From the NCBI GenBank assembly GCA_001599815.1, contig BCIA01000005.1:5030472-5094471 (forward strand): DNA of 64,000 nucleotides, in the 5' to 3' direction. This DNA comes from Furcasterigmium furcatum (Eukaryota; Ascomycota; Sordariomycetes; Glomerellales; Plectosphaerellaceae). Positions 21,262 to 33,454 of this stretch are shown here, in pieces. The notes under the pieces were generated by a model, which was not told where the DNA came from, made no database searches, and saw only the letters and a program-made list of their open reading frames with translations. Each line of letters starts with the position of its first letter. The first letter of the stretch is position 1. The position numbers and the translations under genes were made by a program.

Positions 21262-21784
21262 GCATGAGCATGAGCGGTCGAAAGGAATAGCTTACATATG
21301 TATTGTAGACGCTTGGGTAACCTGGCGTCGAGGTTCTGGTGGAGGTGCGCATTGCGGTTTGGTACACATTAGGCACGGCGTTGAGGATGGTGACTGACTG
21401 GCTCCATAATGGATCGTATGAACATGGTATTATTATTCTATTATGCTAATAAGTGTCGTTGGATGCAAATGCGACGCTATACTGCTCGTCGCTGGAAGTG
21501 GTGTTCCTCCTCGCGACGAGATGCCAAAGTACCCAGGGACGCAAGCGGGTGACAGAAGGATGGCCGCCCTCGGAACGGCCGTGCCGACCAGCAGACTTCA
21601 GATCGAGTGGTAGGAAATCAAGATGATCTCTCTCTCAAGCTCGAGAAATCGAAATGGCCTCCTGCTCATTTCGAGAGAATCCAGGGGCAATACATCTGGT
21701 CTGCAACATAGCTGGGCCGGCCGCATATTCTGTGACCCTGGTGGGGAGATTGAGCCAGCAGGCCTGGGACATGCGACCACCCAT
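21262..21784. other. convergent intergenic region with repeat copy C
   Basis: About 520 bp between the 3' ends of the channel gene and the MFS gene. No coding sequence is seen. It includes dispersed repeat copy C. Confidence 0.5.
21620..21743 (+). repeat. dispersed repeat, copy C
   Basis: Full-length counterpart of 4095-4223. Shared blocks in order: gagaaatcga, cctcctgct, tttcgaga, ggcaatacatct, aacatagctgg, cgcat and gtgaccctggtg. Copies A and C are diverged, so they are not recent. Confidence 0.6.
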
Positions 21785-23772
21785 CTAGGGGTTGCTCACG
21801 TAGCTCCTCGCCCTCCTCAGATCGTCGTCCTGCTCCTCGGTCCTCAGCGGGCCCCCAGCGACGTCTCCGCCCTTCTTCGCCTTCTCCTCGTCGTCCGTCG
21901 ACGGCTCCTCGTCATCCCCCGAGTAGGCGTACTTGCTCCTCTCGCGGATCTTGGCGCCGTACTTCCAGAACAGGAAGGGGATGCCGCAACACGCGAGGCC
22001 GAGGAACGCGAGCAGCGTGCTGGCCCACTGGTCGCCGAGGCGGTGGTACATCTGCTCTGTGAAGAGGACGACGCCGGCGCCCCAGAAGCTGCGGATGCAG
22101 GTCTTTGCGGCGAGGGCGGAAGCGGCCTGGTGCTGGTACGAGTCGACGAGGTAGTTATTGGCGGAGTTGTAGAGGAAGATGAAGCCGAAGCCGACGGGGA
22201 AGCCGCCGAGGGCGGGGCCGATCCAGTGCAGGCGCGGGTAGGAGGTCCAGGCGAAGATGAAGAGGCCGATGGGGATGAACCAGCAGGAGAGCATCATGGG
22301 GACGAGGCGGGTCTCGGGGGGCGGGTGGCCGTTGTGGCGGGCGGCGAGCTTGAGGTAGTGCTTGTTGACCATGGGGGCGCAGGCGGCGGACATGAGGACG
22401 CCGACGGCGATGGGGATGAACATGAGGCCGGTGGAGGAGGCGGACCAGCCCTTGCCGCCCTGGTAGACGATGGGGTAGGCGATGAAGAACATGTAGAGGA
22501 GGCCGTAGAGGACGGACATGTAGAGGGAGATGAGGAAGACGATGAGCTCGCCGAAGAGGAGCTGGAAGGGGCGGATGAGGAAGACGCCGAGGCGGGCGGA
22601 GAGGGGACGGCGGTCGAGTTCTTGCTCTGTGACGTGGGTCGGATCGCCGGACGTCTTGCGGAGGGCGGCGGCGCGGCGGGCGAGAATTGTGGGCGTATAG
22701 GTCTCCGGGACGGTGAATGTGATGAGGATCCAGACGATGAAGGCGAGGATGAGCTGGATGTAGTAGAGCCAGCGCCAACCGAGGTTGTCTGCGAGGAAGC
22801 CGCCGATGAGGGGGCCGACTGGGGAGGATGTTAGCGTCTGTCGGGAGGTGTAGATGGTTTAGGGGTGAACGTACTGGCCGGGCCGATGAAGGGAGCTGCA
22901 GAGAAGGCGGCCATGGGGACTCCGCGCTCCTCGTTGGGCCACAGGTCGGCGAGTGTCCCGCCTACGAGGGTCATGGGGGCGGAGAAGGCAATGCCGTCGA
23001 TGGTGCGGCAGACGATGAGCGTTGCGATGTTCTGCGATACGGCGCAGGGAACGATGAAGATGACGGCGAGGAAGAGAGTCGATCCGCTAATCCAGGTCAG
23101 CATGGGTCAGACGCATAGCAGTAGCTGGTAGGTTACTTACTATATGATTCTCCGTCCGTAAATCTCCGAAAGCGGCGCGAAAGCCATAGGACCGACGCCG
23201 AAGCCGACGACGAAGACAGAGATGGGAACGAGGGCAACCTCTTGGCTGACGTTGAACTCCTTTGCTACACCGATGATGTCCGCGGTGATGACGCTGGAAC
23301 ACAGCGCCACGACGAAGCAGGTCGCTGCCACGACGAGGGTGCAGTACCAGCGATACCCCTTGCTCCAGTTTCGGGGGTTCTCCGGGTCACCGGGGGTGAA
23401 GGTGACGAGCTTGTAAGGCTCTTCGTGAGGCGCGGCCTCGTTGGGCCTCTGCACGGTTGCCGTGCGGTTGACGGGGATCTCGCCGCGGGCATCCTCGGTG
23501 GTGTACTCGGCCATGTTGGCCTCGGCCGTCAGCGTGCGGTATGGCAGGGCCATGTCCAGCTTGGGGTCCCGGTGCTCTTTCGTCGAGGAGTGGTGGGAGT
23601 GGCGATGGGCTTGAGGCGGCGGCTGTACATCGCCATTGTTGTGGCGTGTTGACGTTGAGCTCATCGAGGCCCGGCCGCCATATGTGATGGGAGCATACTG
23701 CAGGTCCTGTTGGGATTCGTCCTTGCCTGACTCCGGCGCAGAGCTCGGCGTGGAAGAAGGATCAGACGCCAT
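21785..23772 (-). CDS. MFS drug:H+ antiporter-like transporter (DHA1, 12 TM)
   Basis: Three exons on the minus strand (23772-23141, 23086-22875, 22818-21785) give 625 aa. The introns are 54 bp (GTAAGT) and 56 bp (GTACGT). A long polar N-terminal tail (~140 residues, Ser/His/Pro-rich) is followed by NPRNWSKGYRW, the usual entry to TM1 in fungal DHA1 transporters. Then come PLSEIYGRRI (loop 2-3 motif A), RTIDGIAFSAPM (TM4) and GPLIGGFLADNLGWRW (TM5 motif C, typical of antiporters). The C-terminal half has six more helices and ends in a charged tail (DDEEPSTDDEEKAKK). Relatives export polyamines, azoles or other toxicants across the plasma membrane. The substrate cannot be told from sequence. 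Confidence 0.9.
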
Positions 23773-25165
23773 GTGGCACTATTTGGCTGATTGGGTACCG
23801 GGGGCTTGGTAGTATATGGGTTGGTGATCAAGGTCAAGATGTAGATGTGGGAGAACGAGTGACTCGAGGTAAAGGTGGAGGAGGGAGCTGATGGTGTGAA
23901 GAGTTCCAATGGGATGGAATCAAGGGGGGCCAAGACCCTTATGTACTTCGACACAGTAGGAGGGAAAAGTGCGCATGAGCCGTTCGGCGTCGGCACACGG
24001 CATCGACATCAAGAGCATCACGACAGGTCCCGCTTGTGTCCGTCAGGGAGGCCGGTCGCCAGCCCGGTCGAGACCCGCTGCCATGGCCTCCAATGGCCGT
24101 TGTCGGAGACGCCGGGCAGCCAACGGCGCAGGGAGCATGGCAGTATGCTTAATAGAAGAGCTTGAAAGCGCGCTTCTCGAAGGCAACGAACCGGGACAGA
24201 CTGGGCCAATGCGTGGCGGCGAACCCGTGAAGGAGCCGCATTTTGCGGCGACAAGATCGGAGCTAGGGAGCCCTTGGCAGGGCTCTGCGGCTCTGCCCGG
24301 GACTTTCAGTGGGCCATAGTGGGCGGCAGAGAAAAATTCTTATTCCCTTTTATTCCCAGCGGTGACGGCGTTGGGGGTCTGACGTCTGTTGGCGGTTCTC
24401 GTGATGAGCGAGGGGGGATAACTCGGCATCTTGGGCTCATGCTGAGTGAGTATGACTCGTGCGCGGGTCACCGTCTTTGAGTGGCGATCACTGAGATGGA
24501 CAGCTGAGACAGGTGACGAGGGAGAAGACTCATATGAGATCGAGAAGGTGCAGGTGAGTGAAGAAGCGTGCGGACTGGTCTCTGGTCATCCGTCAGTCCG
24601 CCGCCGAGGTCCAGGATTGCTGGCCATGGCGACGCTTCGTTCGAGACGAAGGGTCTCTTTTTGCCCTGGACGGAAATCTCGCAGTGATGAAAAAGACGTA
24701 CTAGCACATCGGGGAGAGAACTGGCTGATTCCGACGTATCTACCGCGAGGGCGGATATAAAATGGACTTGCGAGCTGGACCACTTGGGATGTTTTTCAGC
24801 AAAATCCGGACTTACCACGACACTATAAGGCCCACGTGATCCGGCCCCGCCGGGCGGTTTCGGCAGGCGGCCCGATTGACTGGATGAGTCAGCAGGCCTC
24901 GGTCTAAGCACCCGTAGTCCGAACTTCTCGAAGAAGCTATCTCTCCCCGAGCTTCATTGCATCTGCGGAGGCCGGTGCTGACTGTCAGCGGCCCTTCCGA
25001 TAACCTTGTGTTCTGGGGTTGAGTGGCATGCCAGTGTTACTCCTGTGATCTCAGCAGCACGTCCACGGCACCGTTTGTCCCCTGCATTCTGATATCCCTC
25101 TTCTCTCCCCCGTGAGCCTCCTCCTTCTCCCTGAGGCACTCCCGGCAGTGCGCATCGGCTCGAAA
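23773..25165. other. divergent promoter region between the MFS and monooxygenase genes
   Basis: About 1.4 kb shared upstream region of two divergently transcribed genes. I see no protein gene and no RNA gene in it. Confidence 0.5.
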
Positions 25166-27511
25166 ATGGCGAAGAACGTGTGTATCATCGGTAAGGCCCC
25201 GTTCCCTCGACATGTTTCGGCCCCACCTGACCCGGATAGGTGCCGGTCCCTCCGGTCTCGTGGCAGCCAAGACCCTCCTTTACAACGCCCCGGCCGGCGC
25301 GTTCAAGGTGACCATCTACGAGGCGCAGAAGCGTATTGGCGGGCTGTGGCCCACGAGCAGGGATGAAGGGGACGGGCTCGTCCACCCCCTCATGATCGCC
25401 AACCAGAGCAAGCACACCATGCACTTCAGCGACTTCTGCTGGGAGCCCGAGGACCCCCAGTTCCCGCGGGCTTGGATGGTCGGCCGCTACCTCGAGAAGT
25501 ATTTGAGGCACTACCCCGGCGCCGACGTCAAGCTCGGCCACCGCGTGGTGAAAACCGACCAGCTGGACGGCGACAGGTGGAACGTGACCGTGCAGTCCGA
25601 CACCGGCGAGGAGAAGTCGAGCGTGTTCGACCACTTGGTCGTGACCACGGGGTTCTTCGGCAGGCCCATCATTCCTGACATACTTCCCGAAAAGCCCGCC
25701 GTCAAGGTCGTCCATACAAGCAAATACCGTGATCTGAAGGGCCTCCTGGGTTCCGGGGACGGCAACGGCGGCAAGATCCTCATCGTCGGCGGGCAGATGT
25801 CGGGTGTCGAGACGGCCGGCACAGTCGCAAACCACATTTCCTCCGCCGTCAACTCTCCTCGGCCAAGCGAGATACAAGGCATTGAGAAATACACCATCCA
25901 TCATCTCATCCAGCGACCGTCTTGGATCTTTCCCCTGTTCACGTCTCCAAAGGTATACCCCGATCGGCCCTGGCTGGGATGATGTTCCGTCGCTGACAGA
26001 TGCAGCCTGCACACGGGGCTGCTCCCTTCTTGCCGGTAGACCTCGGATCGTACAACCTGAACAACCGGCCTCACCCTCTTGTCAACACCCAAGGGCACAT
26101 CACCGAAGAGGCCGCCACCAGGACCAACGGGATCCTGCAGGCGACTCTCGGTCAAGACCAGTCCTGGTTTGCCGAGTCAATCGCTGTCAAAGATGCTGAC
26201 ACCACGGAGCCCGCGTATCTGGCCATGAGCGAGAATTATGCCGAGTTCGTGCGATCAGGCCTAATCACCGTGTCGAGGGGAAAGTTCGAGTCGCTCGATG
26301 GACGTACAGCGCTCGTTACGCCATCTGGCGACAGAATCGACGATGTCGCGGCTGTCATTCTGGCGACCGGCTTCGATGCATCGTCTTGCCTGTCATTCCT
26401 ACCCGAAGCCGCGTTGAAGACTCTCGACTTCAAGCCCGAGCACAAGGACTTCCCCATCGCTCTCGGGTTCCACGGAACACAGCACCGCGATCTTCCAACG
26501 CTGGGATTTGTAGGCTTCTACCGATCGCCCTACTGGGGCGTCATGGAGATGCAGGCACGATTCCTCGCGGCGCTCTGGACGCCGACGGCCCTGGCACCTC
26601 GCCCGCCCGGGTTGGCTGCTGCGCTGGCCGACGAGACAGACGAGAACAGGACAAGATCCCTGCGCCAAGACCCTCGTCGCTCGCAGTTTCCAATGGGAGA
26701 TTACTCGTTTATCATGCAAGAGATCTCGGCCGCGCTCGATCTCCCCATCTCACCACCGGCTGAGCCGCCGACGCCGCCACTACCACACAACGATCTTCCG
26801 ATGAATATCCTGACGCCGTCCCGTTATCTGTCGCCTTATGCGGACGAGAAGGCCAAGGCCGAAAACGCGGGACTCATCAGGATGACGAACGATGTTGCGA
26901 TTGCCGGCCTCGCGAGCAGCCGGTTCGTGGCGCGTGGGGTGTTTCGGAGCCTGCTGGGGACGTGGAACCTGGAGCGGTCGCTCGACAGCAAGTTACCGTC
27001 GCACCCGAGCGGGCATTTCAGCGGCACGGCGAGGTTCCTCCTGCGCGACGCGACGTCGGAGGGCCTCAAGTGCGTGTCTGGCCCGGCGGAGGACGGCGTG
27101 GCGTCGTTCACCGACGAGGGCGACCCGGGGATGGAATACCTCTACATCGAAGAGGGCAAGTTTCGGGCCGATAACGGGCTCGAGTTCCAGGCGAGCCGGC
27201 GATACGTGTGGCGCTACGACGAGGCCAAAGATAGGCTGAGCGTGTGGTTCGTGCGAACGGACGATGATAAGAAGGCGGATTACCTGTTTCACGAGATCGA
27301 GTTCGAGGAGCAGCAGCAGCGGCGAGGAGGAGGCGGTGCCGCCCAGCGCAAGGGCTGGAGGGCCAAGGCAGGCCACCTGTGCATCGACGATTTCTACAAC
27401 GTGGCATACGAGTTCCGCTTCAAGGCCGTCAACCTGGAGGAGTGGAGCATCGGGTACGACGTCAAGGGGCCGAAGAAGAGTTACTCGATCCGCGGCGTGT
27501 ACCGACGATAG
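25166..27511 (+). CDS. flavin-containing monooxygenase fused to a C-terminal DUF6314-like domain
   Basis: Exons 25166-25190, 25240-25952 and 26006-27511 give 747 aa; introns are 49 bp (GTAAGG) and 53 bp (GTATAC). The first exon is only 25 nt and supplies the start of the FAD-binding Rossmann motif, which spans the intron (IIGAGPSG, residues 7-14), so the join is well supported. RIGGLWP follows near 47. A second nucleotide-binding motif, IVGGQMSG, lies near 185-195, and VILATGFDAS, the ATG motif of the family, later. From about residue 555, SLLGTWNLERSL through DDFYNVAYEFRF and SYSIRGVYRR matches the DUF6314 pattern, a lipocalin-like barrel of unknown function. FMOs oxidise soft nucleophiles using FAD, NADPH and O2. 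The substrate is unknown. Confidence 0.85.
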
Positions 27512-28284
27512 GCAGGCGGGCGTGGGATGGGCAAGACTCCGATCTAGATCTGGCGAGACGGCGTCGGGCGTGGCTGCATAGCCGGGGCGCGAGAAATGCG
27601 TTGAATTAAAAAAATATCAGACCACCTTTTCCCAGGACCTGAGCACCCCTGCGCCGTGGTGGCAGTGGCCGGCCGCCTTGGAAGACTCGCCCGACATCCC
27701 GGCGGAGTTGCCGGGGCCCAGGTGGGTGATCGACGCTGTCAGGAGGTTCCAGAGGGTGCTATCCCTGCCGCCGTCAGGCCTGTGGTCTTGGCCTCGGATC
27801 ATACTGACAGCTGGAGCTCGTGGTAGCTCGGGCGCCCCCGCCCCCGCCATGCTACGAGCCTGGTATCGTCATCGGATTACTCGTGGAAAGGCATCTGATT
27901 CTGTCTGCTGTCACAACTCACTCGTCGCCCTGAGCCACGCCGCCGTTGTTCGGTCGGTAACGGCTCGGAGGGACGTTTGTGGCCAGCGGAGCGTACACAT
28001 GCAGCCGGGCTTCCAAGAATAGGGCAGAGTTTCTTGGTACAAGTACCAAGGTTGAGGCCGCTCCCGTCAGTCGGGATAAGCTTGATTCAGCCCCTCATCC
28101 CATCCCACCTCAACCATCAAGACAGCTTCCCCTCTTCTCTCAGGTACACACTTTGTACACCGTTCACCCCGAGATTCAACGTTCAACGGCCACTGTCAAC
28201 CCAATTGAACACTAGATCATCTCTATTCATCCTGTCTCCCTAAATACCACCACCTCGATCCGATAACCTCCCACCACCACCACA
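27512..28284. other. intergenic region upstream of the D-lactate dehydrogenase-like gene
   Basis: About 770 bp. The part from 28080 on is C/A- and pyrimidine-rich, as in fungal promoters and 5' leaders. No gene is seen. Confidence 0.5.
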
Positions 28285-29373
28285 ATGAAGCTCGCAGTCT
28301 TCAGCGCGAAGCCCTACGACAAGAAATACCTGTCGGCAGCGGCCCCCGAATACTTCGAGATCACCTACCACGATGAGAGCCTCACCAAGAAGACGGCCGC
28401 GCTCCTCTCGGACGGAGAGGCCGACGGCGTCTGCGCATTCGTCAACGACCAGCTGCCCGCCGAGGTGCTCGAGGCGCTGCACTCCAAGGGCGTCGGCGCT
28501 GTGCTCATGCGGTGCGCCGGCTTCAACAACGTCGACCTCGACAAGGCCGAGGAGCTGGGTCTCTTCGTCGCCAACGTGCCGGCCTACTCGCCCGAGGCCG
28601 TCGCCGAGTTCGCCGTCGCCCTGATCCAGACGCTCAACCGCAAGACGCACCGCGCCTACAACCGCGTGCGCGAGGGCAACTTCGCCCTCGACGGCCTCCT
28701 CGGCCGCACCCTCCACGGCAAGACGGTCGGCCTCATCGGCACCGGCCGCATCGGCGTCGCCTTCGCCCGCATCATGAAGGGCTTCGGCTGCCGCGTCCTC
28801 GCCTACGACCCCTACCCCTCCAAGTACTTCGAGGAGTACGGCGAGTACACCACCCTCGAGGACCTCATCCCCCAGTCCGACGTCATCTCCCTCCACTGCC
28901 CCCTCACCGACCAGACGCGCCACATCATCAACCCCGACACCCTCGCCCTGCTCAAGCCCGGCGCCATCCTCGTCAACACCTCGCGCGGCGGCCTCGTCGA
29001 CACCCCCGCCGTCATCGAGGCGCTCAAGACGCGCAAGCTCGCCGGCCTCGCGCTCGACGTGTACGAGGGCGAGGGCGCGCTCTTTTATGATGATCACAGC
29101 GGCGAGATCATCGAGGACGACGAGCTCATGCGCCTCATGACCTTCCCCAACGTCGTCGTCTGCGGCCACCAGGCCTTCTTCACCGAGGAGGCGCTCACGG
29201 AGATCGCCGAGTGCACGGTCCGCAACCTCGAGGACTTCCACCAGGGGAACGAGTGCAAGAACGCCCTTGTCAAGACGCGGAAGCCCGAGGAGAAGGCCAA
29301 GGAGGACGCGGAGGCGGCGCCGGACCACAGGCCGTTGGCGAGGAGGGACTCGTTGCCGGTGCGGACTGTCTGA
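28285..29373 (+). CDS. D-lactate dehydrogenase-like D-2-hydroxyacid dehydrogenase
   Basis: Single exon, 362 aa, ATG context acaATGaa. The N-terminal catalytic half contains RCAGFNNVDLDKAEELG. The NAD-binding half has LIGTGRIGVAFARI (GTGRIG, residues 152-157) and an aspartate (YDP) about 19 residues later, which indicates NAD preference. Catalytic residues of the family are all present: Arg234 in NTSRGGLVD, the Glu of DVYEGE (about 261-263) and His295 in CGHQAFFTEE. The FF-rich loop and the ALFYDDHS insertion are typical of LdhA-type D-lactate dehydrogenases, not glyoxylate or formate dehydrogenases. The enzyme should interconvert pyruvate and D-lactate (or a related 2-keto acid) in the cytosol. 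The last ~30 residues are a charged extension of no known role. Confidence 0.93.
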   Translation: MKLAVFSAKPYDKKYLSAAAPEYFEITYHDESLTKKTAALLSDGEADGVCAFVNDQLPAEVLEALHSKGVGAVLMRCAGFNNVDLDKAEELGLFVANVPAYSPEAVAEFAVALIQTLNRKTHRAYNRVREGNFALDGLLGRTLHGKTVGLIGTGRIGVAFARIMKGFGCRVLAYDPYPSKYFEEYGEYTTLEDLIPQSDVISLHCPLTDQTRHIINPDTLALLKPGAILVNTSRGGLVDTPAVIEALKTRKLAGLALDVYEGEGALFYDDHSGEIIEDDELMRLMTFPNVVVCGHQAFFTEEALTEIAECTVRNLEDFHQGNECKNALVKTRKPEEKAKEDAEAAPDHRPLARRDSLPVRTV

Positions 29374-31507
29374 GGCGGTGCGACGGGCGCGGTTTTTCTC
29401 CTCTCTTCTTCGTTTCTTTTTTATAGAGCTATAATTAGCCTGGACAATGCTACTCTTACCCTTACATTGAGCGAGAATCTGGCCGTGGTGGTGATGCATC
29501 GACCTACACCGAGACTCACCTTGCTCACCGAAGGGAGTCCATCCCACCTCACCACCCTCTGGGAAGTGTCTTGATGCACACGGTGTCAACCCTCGGTCTT
29601 CTCCAGCTGGACATCGAGCACCTGCAACCCAAAGAGAAGCACTGATATTTGGAACAGTAAGCACAGGGCCTGAGTTGTTACCAAGGACGGCACACTCCAG
29701 CCACGATGCAGGTAGCAAGACAAACGGACGTGAAGCGTATCCTGCATCCCAAACTCCTGCTCGATGGCGTCTCGAGGCCACATGGCCATGGATCTAAACC
29801 AGACCGCTGAGACAATCACGCGATATGACCTTCCCCTCGTCATCATCGTCCCAACGCCAACCCCCCGGGCCCGACCTTGTTCACACCGTCCCCAGTCCAC
29901 ACTGTAGCAGCCGACCCCGAGGCGATCGGCCACCTGCAGCCTGCGCGACGCGCCGCAATTGGGCTCCCTGGAACCTGTCGTGGAACCGTCGAGCTGGCAC
30001 GGCGGATGTCTGCAGGCGATGGGAGGAATCGAGCGAGTCGAGTGCACCGAGTACGAGACGGGAAGGGCTGAGACTGGGCACGACGGCAGAGGAGGTCGCT
30101 ATTGGTGTCCCTCAAACGGGAGACTGGACGCTACAGGACAATTGCAAGTGCTGTCTGTCCATCAATTCGTTTGTCCATTTACCGCCAAGAGACGGCTGGC
30201 CGCCATGTGGCTGACAGCCCAGGGGCAAGATGATGCAAACGGGATTGCTGCTGGAGATTCGATCCGCCACGTTGACGGCGTCGAGGATTTGGACCGCCCG
30301 TTCGGATGCTGACATCGGTTGCGCCTTTGTCCGTATGTCCTCTTTTAGTACCTCATGATGGACGTTTCTCTGTCAGGAGAATTGCCTCACCGCCGATGTC
30401 AAGCGGGCACCACGGGGACTTTGATCCTGGAAGACGGGACGGCTGCCCTGGCTCTGGGCGCGGGACATTTGCATCAGCTGGTCCAGGGACAACCTGGAAG
30501 CCGACAGGCAGCCCATTCTCTTGCAGATCCTGCGGGAAGTTCCTGACTCCCGTCTCCCTCATCCTGCGGTTTCCTGTGCGAAGCTCGAAAGCTCCTGGCT
30601 GCTGCCGCCCCCTTTCTGGCAGTCTGCACACGCCTACATCGAACAACGGACCTCGTGGCAAGCGCCACCAACAAACGAGGAAGTCCAAGAGCTTCCAGCA
30701 AACAGCTTGAGACGCACTTGATCTTGCCTCCTCGTCCGCATGGAAGGCCCTCCTCCCAACTTGAACTCTCACCTCCTGTGAGTGACATGGCTGCAAGCTA
30801 TGGTCCAGCTCAGCCCGGTCTCCTTGGACACCCGTCCACCCATCCATCACCGCTTATCCTACATCCTACTAGTCTCTGGGCTGGGTGAGTCGACCCGTCC
30901 TCTTCCCGTCGCCATCCACATCCTACATCAGCCCCTGGTGCTGTGTAACCAAAGTCCTTTCTCCTGGGCATTGCGCTGCCATGCCGCCTCCTGCCGTCTG
31001 CGGCTACCATCCTGGGCAGCGCGGCATTCATAAGTCCTCTTTTACCATCGCCGCTTTCAAGGTCGCGCAGCGAGACACTTCTCGGTTCCCCTCAGTCCTC
31101 GAGAGTCGGTCTTTGTTGTGCGGTGGCCCATCCTATCTTCTCGCTGCTCTCGAGACCGACGCATTCCATCCTTGTGCTCTGCCACTCGTGTCGCCCTCAG
31201 CCCGACGTCGTCCTCGCCGGCCCTGCCCGGCCCGCTCCAAAACCTTCTCGGCCTGGCGTCACACCTAAGAAGCACTGTGTTACTTGTGTCCTCTACTCTA
31301 AACCAGGCATCTCCTGCTCCATTGGACTACCTGGTATTTGGGTCTCTCTCTGCCAACTCCTCCACTCCTCGACTCCCTTACCTGGACGGAACGAGCTTGA
31401 CAAACCCGGAGCACTCCTCCTGTGCAATTCACTTGCCGATTTTACCAAGCCGCGCACGACTTGCTCTGGCAGCGTAATCTCACAAGGCTCTCTCCGCTCC
31501 GAACAAC
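29374..31507. other. 2.1-kb intergenic region / long leader of the GPCR gene
   Basis: No convincing coding region; the open frames are short and lack domains. From about 31040 the DNA is C/T-rich with many CTCC and CCTC runs, consistent with promoter and 5' leader of the receptor gene starting at 31508. Confidence 0.5.
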
Positions 31508-33145
31508 ATGTCTCTGAGCCCAGAGCAGGTCCAGGTTGTCATCGCCCTCGAAAGAACCGGAGCGTCCCTCTCATTGATCGGAATCGCCCTCGTTCTCGTC
31601 ACCTACTGGATCTTCAAGCGGCTCAGAACCATTCCCAATCTCTTCATCGTCTTCGCCTCGATCGCCAACATCGGCGCGAGTATTGCCTGCGTCATTGGCA
31701 TTGATGGAATACTTGCGGGAGAAGAGTCTGCCCTGTGCCAGGCCCAAGCTTTCATGTTGGAAATGTACGGCCACGGCCACCATCAAACAGCCCAAGCTGA
31801 CAATGGAGCAGGTTCATGCAGTCAGACCCCTGGTGGTCCCTCGCCATGGCCGTCAACGTCTTCTTGGTGTTCTTCTTTGGCGCGAACCCCTCGTCCTTTC
31901 GGCACTACGTCTGGCTCTACTGCCTCATCTGCTTTGGCGGTCCTTTCATCCCGGCCATCGTTCTCCTCCTGGCCCGACCGCATGGGAGGCTCATGTACGG
32001 GGATGCGACGGTGAGACCAGCCCTCTGCGTCTCTTGCAACCCTCGGACTCCCACTGACACTGGCACAGCTCTGGTGCTGGATTAACAACGAATGGAGCGA
32101 GCTTCGCATCTACACCTATTACATCCCCATCTGGATATGCATCCTTTTCTCCTTCATCATCTATGTAGCCGTTGGATATCACGTTTTCCACCAGCGCAAT
32201 CAGCTTCGAAACCTGACTTTCAGCCAGTCGGCATCGGCATCGGGCAGAGACGGAAAGTCCATGGCAAGGTCTGAAGATGTCCGCGACTCGGCGGAAAAAG
32301 TACACTACCTGTACTCATATTCTTGCGAGGAGTCTCACTGACGGATGTGTTCCCAGGACCTCACCAGCCAACTACAAGACTGGCAGGTCACAGCCACCAC
32401 GGAGGTGCAGATAACGACGGCAACCCCGTCCACGAGCCACTACACCCCCCCTCACAGCCCGAAAATCCCCCCAGCTACTGCAACCCAACTCCCAGACAGC
32501 AACGACGACGGGCGACATCAGCGGTCATGGCGCGACGTTGAGGAAGGCTCTGAACAGCCAAGCTCGTCAACCGCCAACCATCCACGGTTCGAGACCATGA
32601 TATCCTCAAACCCTTCTCCTCCCCAAACCAGACCACCCATTGTCGAGCGTATGAGGTCCGGAAAACTGCAGCTGGGGTCGCGGCTCAAGGGGTTAGACCC
32701 GGTGAAGCTCGCCTACCTGCGGACCAGCTTCATCTTTGCTATTTCCATTCTCGTCACCTGGACGCCCAGCTCCATCAACCGCGTCAACGATCTGGTCTCC
32801 GAAGATAACAGCTACGGCCTGAATGTGGCCACCGCGATAGTGCTGCCGCTGCAAGGTGTCTGGAATGCCGTCATCTTCTTCATGACCAGTTGGGACGCTT
32901 TCAAGGAGGAGTACCGTGCCCTGGTGGCCCGGAGAGCCGCCCATCGTCTGGAAAGCCGGGCCTGCAGCAGACTCGGCGGTGCCAGAATTCAGATCGTCAG
33001 GGACGAGGGCCACAGAGACCAGTATGACTTGGGATTCTTCGAGCGGAGTAAGCGTCCGGCAAGCGACGAGACGAGTGAGCTGGAGCTCACGGGGCGGGCG
33101 AGTTCCAGCCACGACAACATCATGCCGATGCGAGGGTCATTCTGA
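31508..33145 (+). CDS. G-protein-coupled receptor, cAMP-receptor-like (Dicty_CAR/GPR1-like class)
   Basis: Four exons (31508-31764, 31812-32010, 32069-32299, 32357-33145) give 491 aa; introns are 47, 58 and 57 bp. Five helices lie in the first three exons: TGASLSLIGIALVLVTYWIF, then LFIVFASIANIGASIACVIG, WWSLAMAVNVFLVFFFGA, WLYCLICFGGPFIPAIVLLL and YYIPIWICILFSFIIYVAVG. A ~150-residue Ser/Thr/Pro-rich loop follows, then helices six and seven (LRTSFIFAISILVTWTPSSI; VATAIVLPLQGVWNAVIFFM). The conserved Cys pair (CQAQ; CWINNEW) and the WTPSSINR end of helix six match fungal cAMP-receptor-like GPCRs that sense carbon or stress through G-alpha. The long third cytoplasmic loop is usual for the class. 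The ligand is unknown. Confidence 0.88.
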
Positions 33146-33320
33146 GTCTGGGTTGTCACGATGCTTCCTTGATTACTGTCCTCTTTCAAATTTTCCATGA
33201 TCCGTGTATGGCTTGGAAAGGCCAGCGTCCACTCGTTGTGCCTGAGGTTATTGATTGGTGCGTGTATATACAGATAATTATCTGTCTCCCACTCCATCTG
33301 GCCGACACAATGCTGGTCTG

Positions 33321-33400
33321 CAGTGCCCTTTGCATCTCCTGCTGCTTCTACTTGAGAGTGGGATCGATCTTGCCATTCAAGTTGCTTCGTGCTCCATGCC
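33321..33400 (+). repeat. 80-bp direct repeat, copy 1 (3' of the CHAT gene)
   Basis: It aligns base for base with 37261-37340. Shared blocks are agtgcccttt, cttctactt, tgccattcaagtt and ttccatgcc, separated by mostly transition differences. In copy 2 this segment is the 3' UTR and last codons of the P-loop gene (stop at 37317-37319). In copy 1 the minus strand still reads GMEHEAT-stop (33398-33377), matching the GMEYETT end of that protein. Confidence 0.85.
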
Positions 33401-33454
33401 GGACACACCCATTCCAGCCACCTACCGACGTTTTTCAACAATCCTACGTCCTAC

